Shown here piece by piece: positions 7,760 through 8,513 of a DNA stretch of 8,513 nt. The DNA is from Parafilimonas sp. (lineage in GTDB: Bacteria; Bacteroidota; Bacteroidia; Chitinophagales; Chitinophagaceae). Location of the stretch: NCBI GenBank assembly GCA_023251275.1, contig JAHEZC010000079.1, positions 1 to 8,513 of the forward strand. Direction: 5' to 3'. The first letter of the stretch is position 1. Each line of letters opens with the position of its first letter. A model generated the notes under the pieces. The model saw only the letters and a list, made by a program, of their open reading frames with translations, did no database searches and was not told the origin of the DNA. The translations under genes and the position numbers were made by a program.

Positions 7760-8513
7760 TCATGATACGGCTTTCATCAGGTTAAACTCCCTGAGAAGAT
7801 TATTGAAAGTTTCTTTGTTTGACAACTCTTCTTCCGTATCAGGTTTAATATCTGCTGCATCAAAATAGTAAATACTCCACTTGCCATCCGCATATTCCAG
7901 TGCTGTGAGATTTTCAATCCAGTCTCCTGAATTCAAATAAGTGATCTTCCCCTGGCTGTTTGAAATTTCTCTTATCTCAGGATGATGAATATGCCCGCAG
8001 ATCACATAATCATATTGATTTGAAATACCAATATCAGCGGCAGTCTGCTCGAAATTATTAATAAATTTGACAGCGCTTTTTACACTGTTCTTTATTTTTT
8101 TCGAGAGTGATAATTTTTCCGCCCTAAAGATTTTTTCTGCAAAGAAATTAATGAACCTGTTCAGCAGGATCAGCATATCATACCCGGCAGCGCCGAGTTT
8201 TGCCAGCCATTTGGAATGCTGCATTGTTATATCAAATACATCTCCATGAAAGATCCAGGCTTTTTTACCTTCATCAAGCTCCAGCAACAATTTGTTTACA
8301 ATTTTTAATGATCCCGATTTAAATCCTGCAAATTTCCGCAGCATCTCATCATGATTGCCCGGTATGTAATATACTTTCGTGCCTTTACTGATAAGCCCAA
8401 GAATATACCTGACTACTTTCATGTGACTCTTCGGCCAATATGCTTTTGAAAATTGCCAGATGTCAATGATATCTCCATTCAAAACCAGTATTTCAGGTTT
8501 TATGCTTTTCAGA
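7760..8513 (-). CDS. Metallophosphoesterase, UDP-2,3-diacylglucosamine hydrolase (LpxH/YbbF)-like, 5'-truncated
   Basis: A calcineurin-like phosphoesterase predicted to use two metal ions, probably on a lipid or nucleotide-sugar pyrophosphate. About 250 codons are visible. The frame stays open to the right edge, reading LKSIKPEILV before a TTG codon at 8482 that is internal rather than a start. Numbering from that codon, the metal-site motifs are GDIIDIW (3-9), PGNHDEM (41-47), HGDVFD (79-84) and GHIHHPE (163-169). The first DxH motif must lie just outside the window. GNHDE plus HGD plus GHxH fits the YbbF-LpxH group. Whether it performs the lipid A step (UDP-diacylglucosamine to lipid X) or acts on another lipid is uncertain: it sits beside a glycosyltransferase and a glycosidase, not with other lpx genes, so an LpxH2-like paralogue is likely. 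Residues 100-150 form a long helical, basic and hydrophobic insert that may contact membrane lipid. It is the first visible gene of the cluster. Confidence 0.85.
   Translation of the reverse strand, partial: LKSIKPEILVLNGDIIDIWQFSKAYWPKSHMKVVRYILGLISKGTKVYYIPGNHDEMLRKFAGFKSGSLKIVNKLLLELDEGKKAWIFHGDVFDITMQHSKWLAKLGAAGYDMLILLNRFINFFAEKIFRAEKLSLSKKIKNSVKSAVKFINNFEQTAADIGISNQYDYVICGHIHHPEIREISNSQGKITYLNSGDWIENLTALEYADGKWSIYYFDAADIKPDTEEELSNKETFNNLLREFNLMKAVS

Noticed and set aside
8480..8482. TTG as start codon of the metallophosphoesterase
   Set aside because: The frame continues open to the window edge, and the codon lies inside the strand leading into the GDIIDIW metal motif, so a start here would remove the first metal-binding motif.

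Overview
The window looks like chromosomal DNA of a member of the Bacteroidota, most likely a Chitinophagaceae-like soil or freshwater bacterium. This is inferred from four things: moderate to low GC; plus-strand starts without clear Shine-Dalgarno sequences; TAnnTTTG-type promoter boxes, several reading ...TTTGC just before a gene; and a lipoprotein whose signal peptide ends in SCQKE. No transposase, integrase, CRISPR array, phage gene or attachment site was seen. The content is mostly core metabolism plus one small accessory gene cluster.

Plus-strand half (1-5263). The window opens inside ligA (NAD+-dependent DNA ligase), whose first ~250 or more residues lie outside. Next come fumC (class II fumarase), followed by a clear intrinsic terminator; ldhA (fermentative D-lactate dehydrogenase family); and an unrecognised two-domain secreted lipoprotein. 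Each of the last three has its own leader with a promoter-like box, so they are probably separate units. A tRNA-Ala(GGC) gene closes this half.

Minus-strand half (8513-5315). Three closely spaced genes read leftwards and converge on the tRNA. In transcription order they are: a metallophosphoesterase of the UDP-2,3-diacylglucosamine hydrolase (LpxH/YbbF) type, running off the right edge; a GT-B-like glycosyltransferase with a GTG start; and a family 1 glycoside hydrolase (beta-glucosidase-like, no signal peptide). The gaps are 19 and 2 bases, which suggests one operon whose promoter is beyond the window. A role in making or trimming a cytoplasmic glycoside or glycolipid is a reasonable guess, but the sequence does not prove it.

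The most interesting item is this three-gene cluster. It combines a phosphoesterase, a sugar transferase and an intracellular glycosidase with all expected catalytic residues. I see no strong evidence for a wholly new system; the remaining observations are modest.
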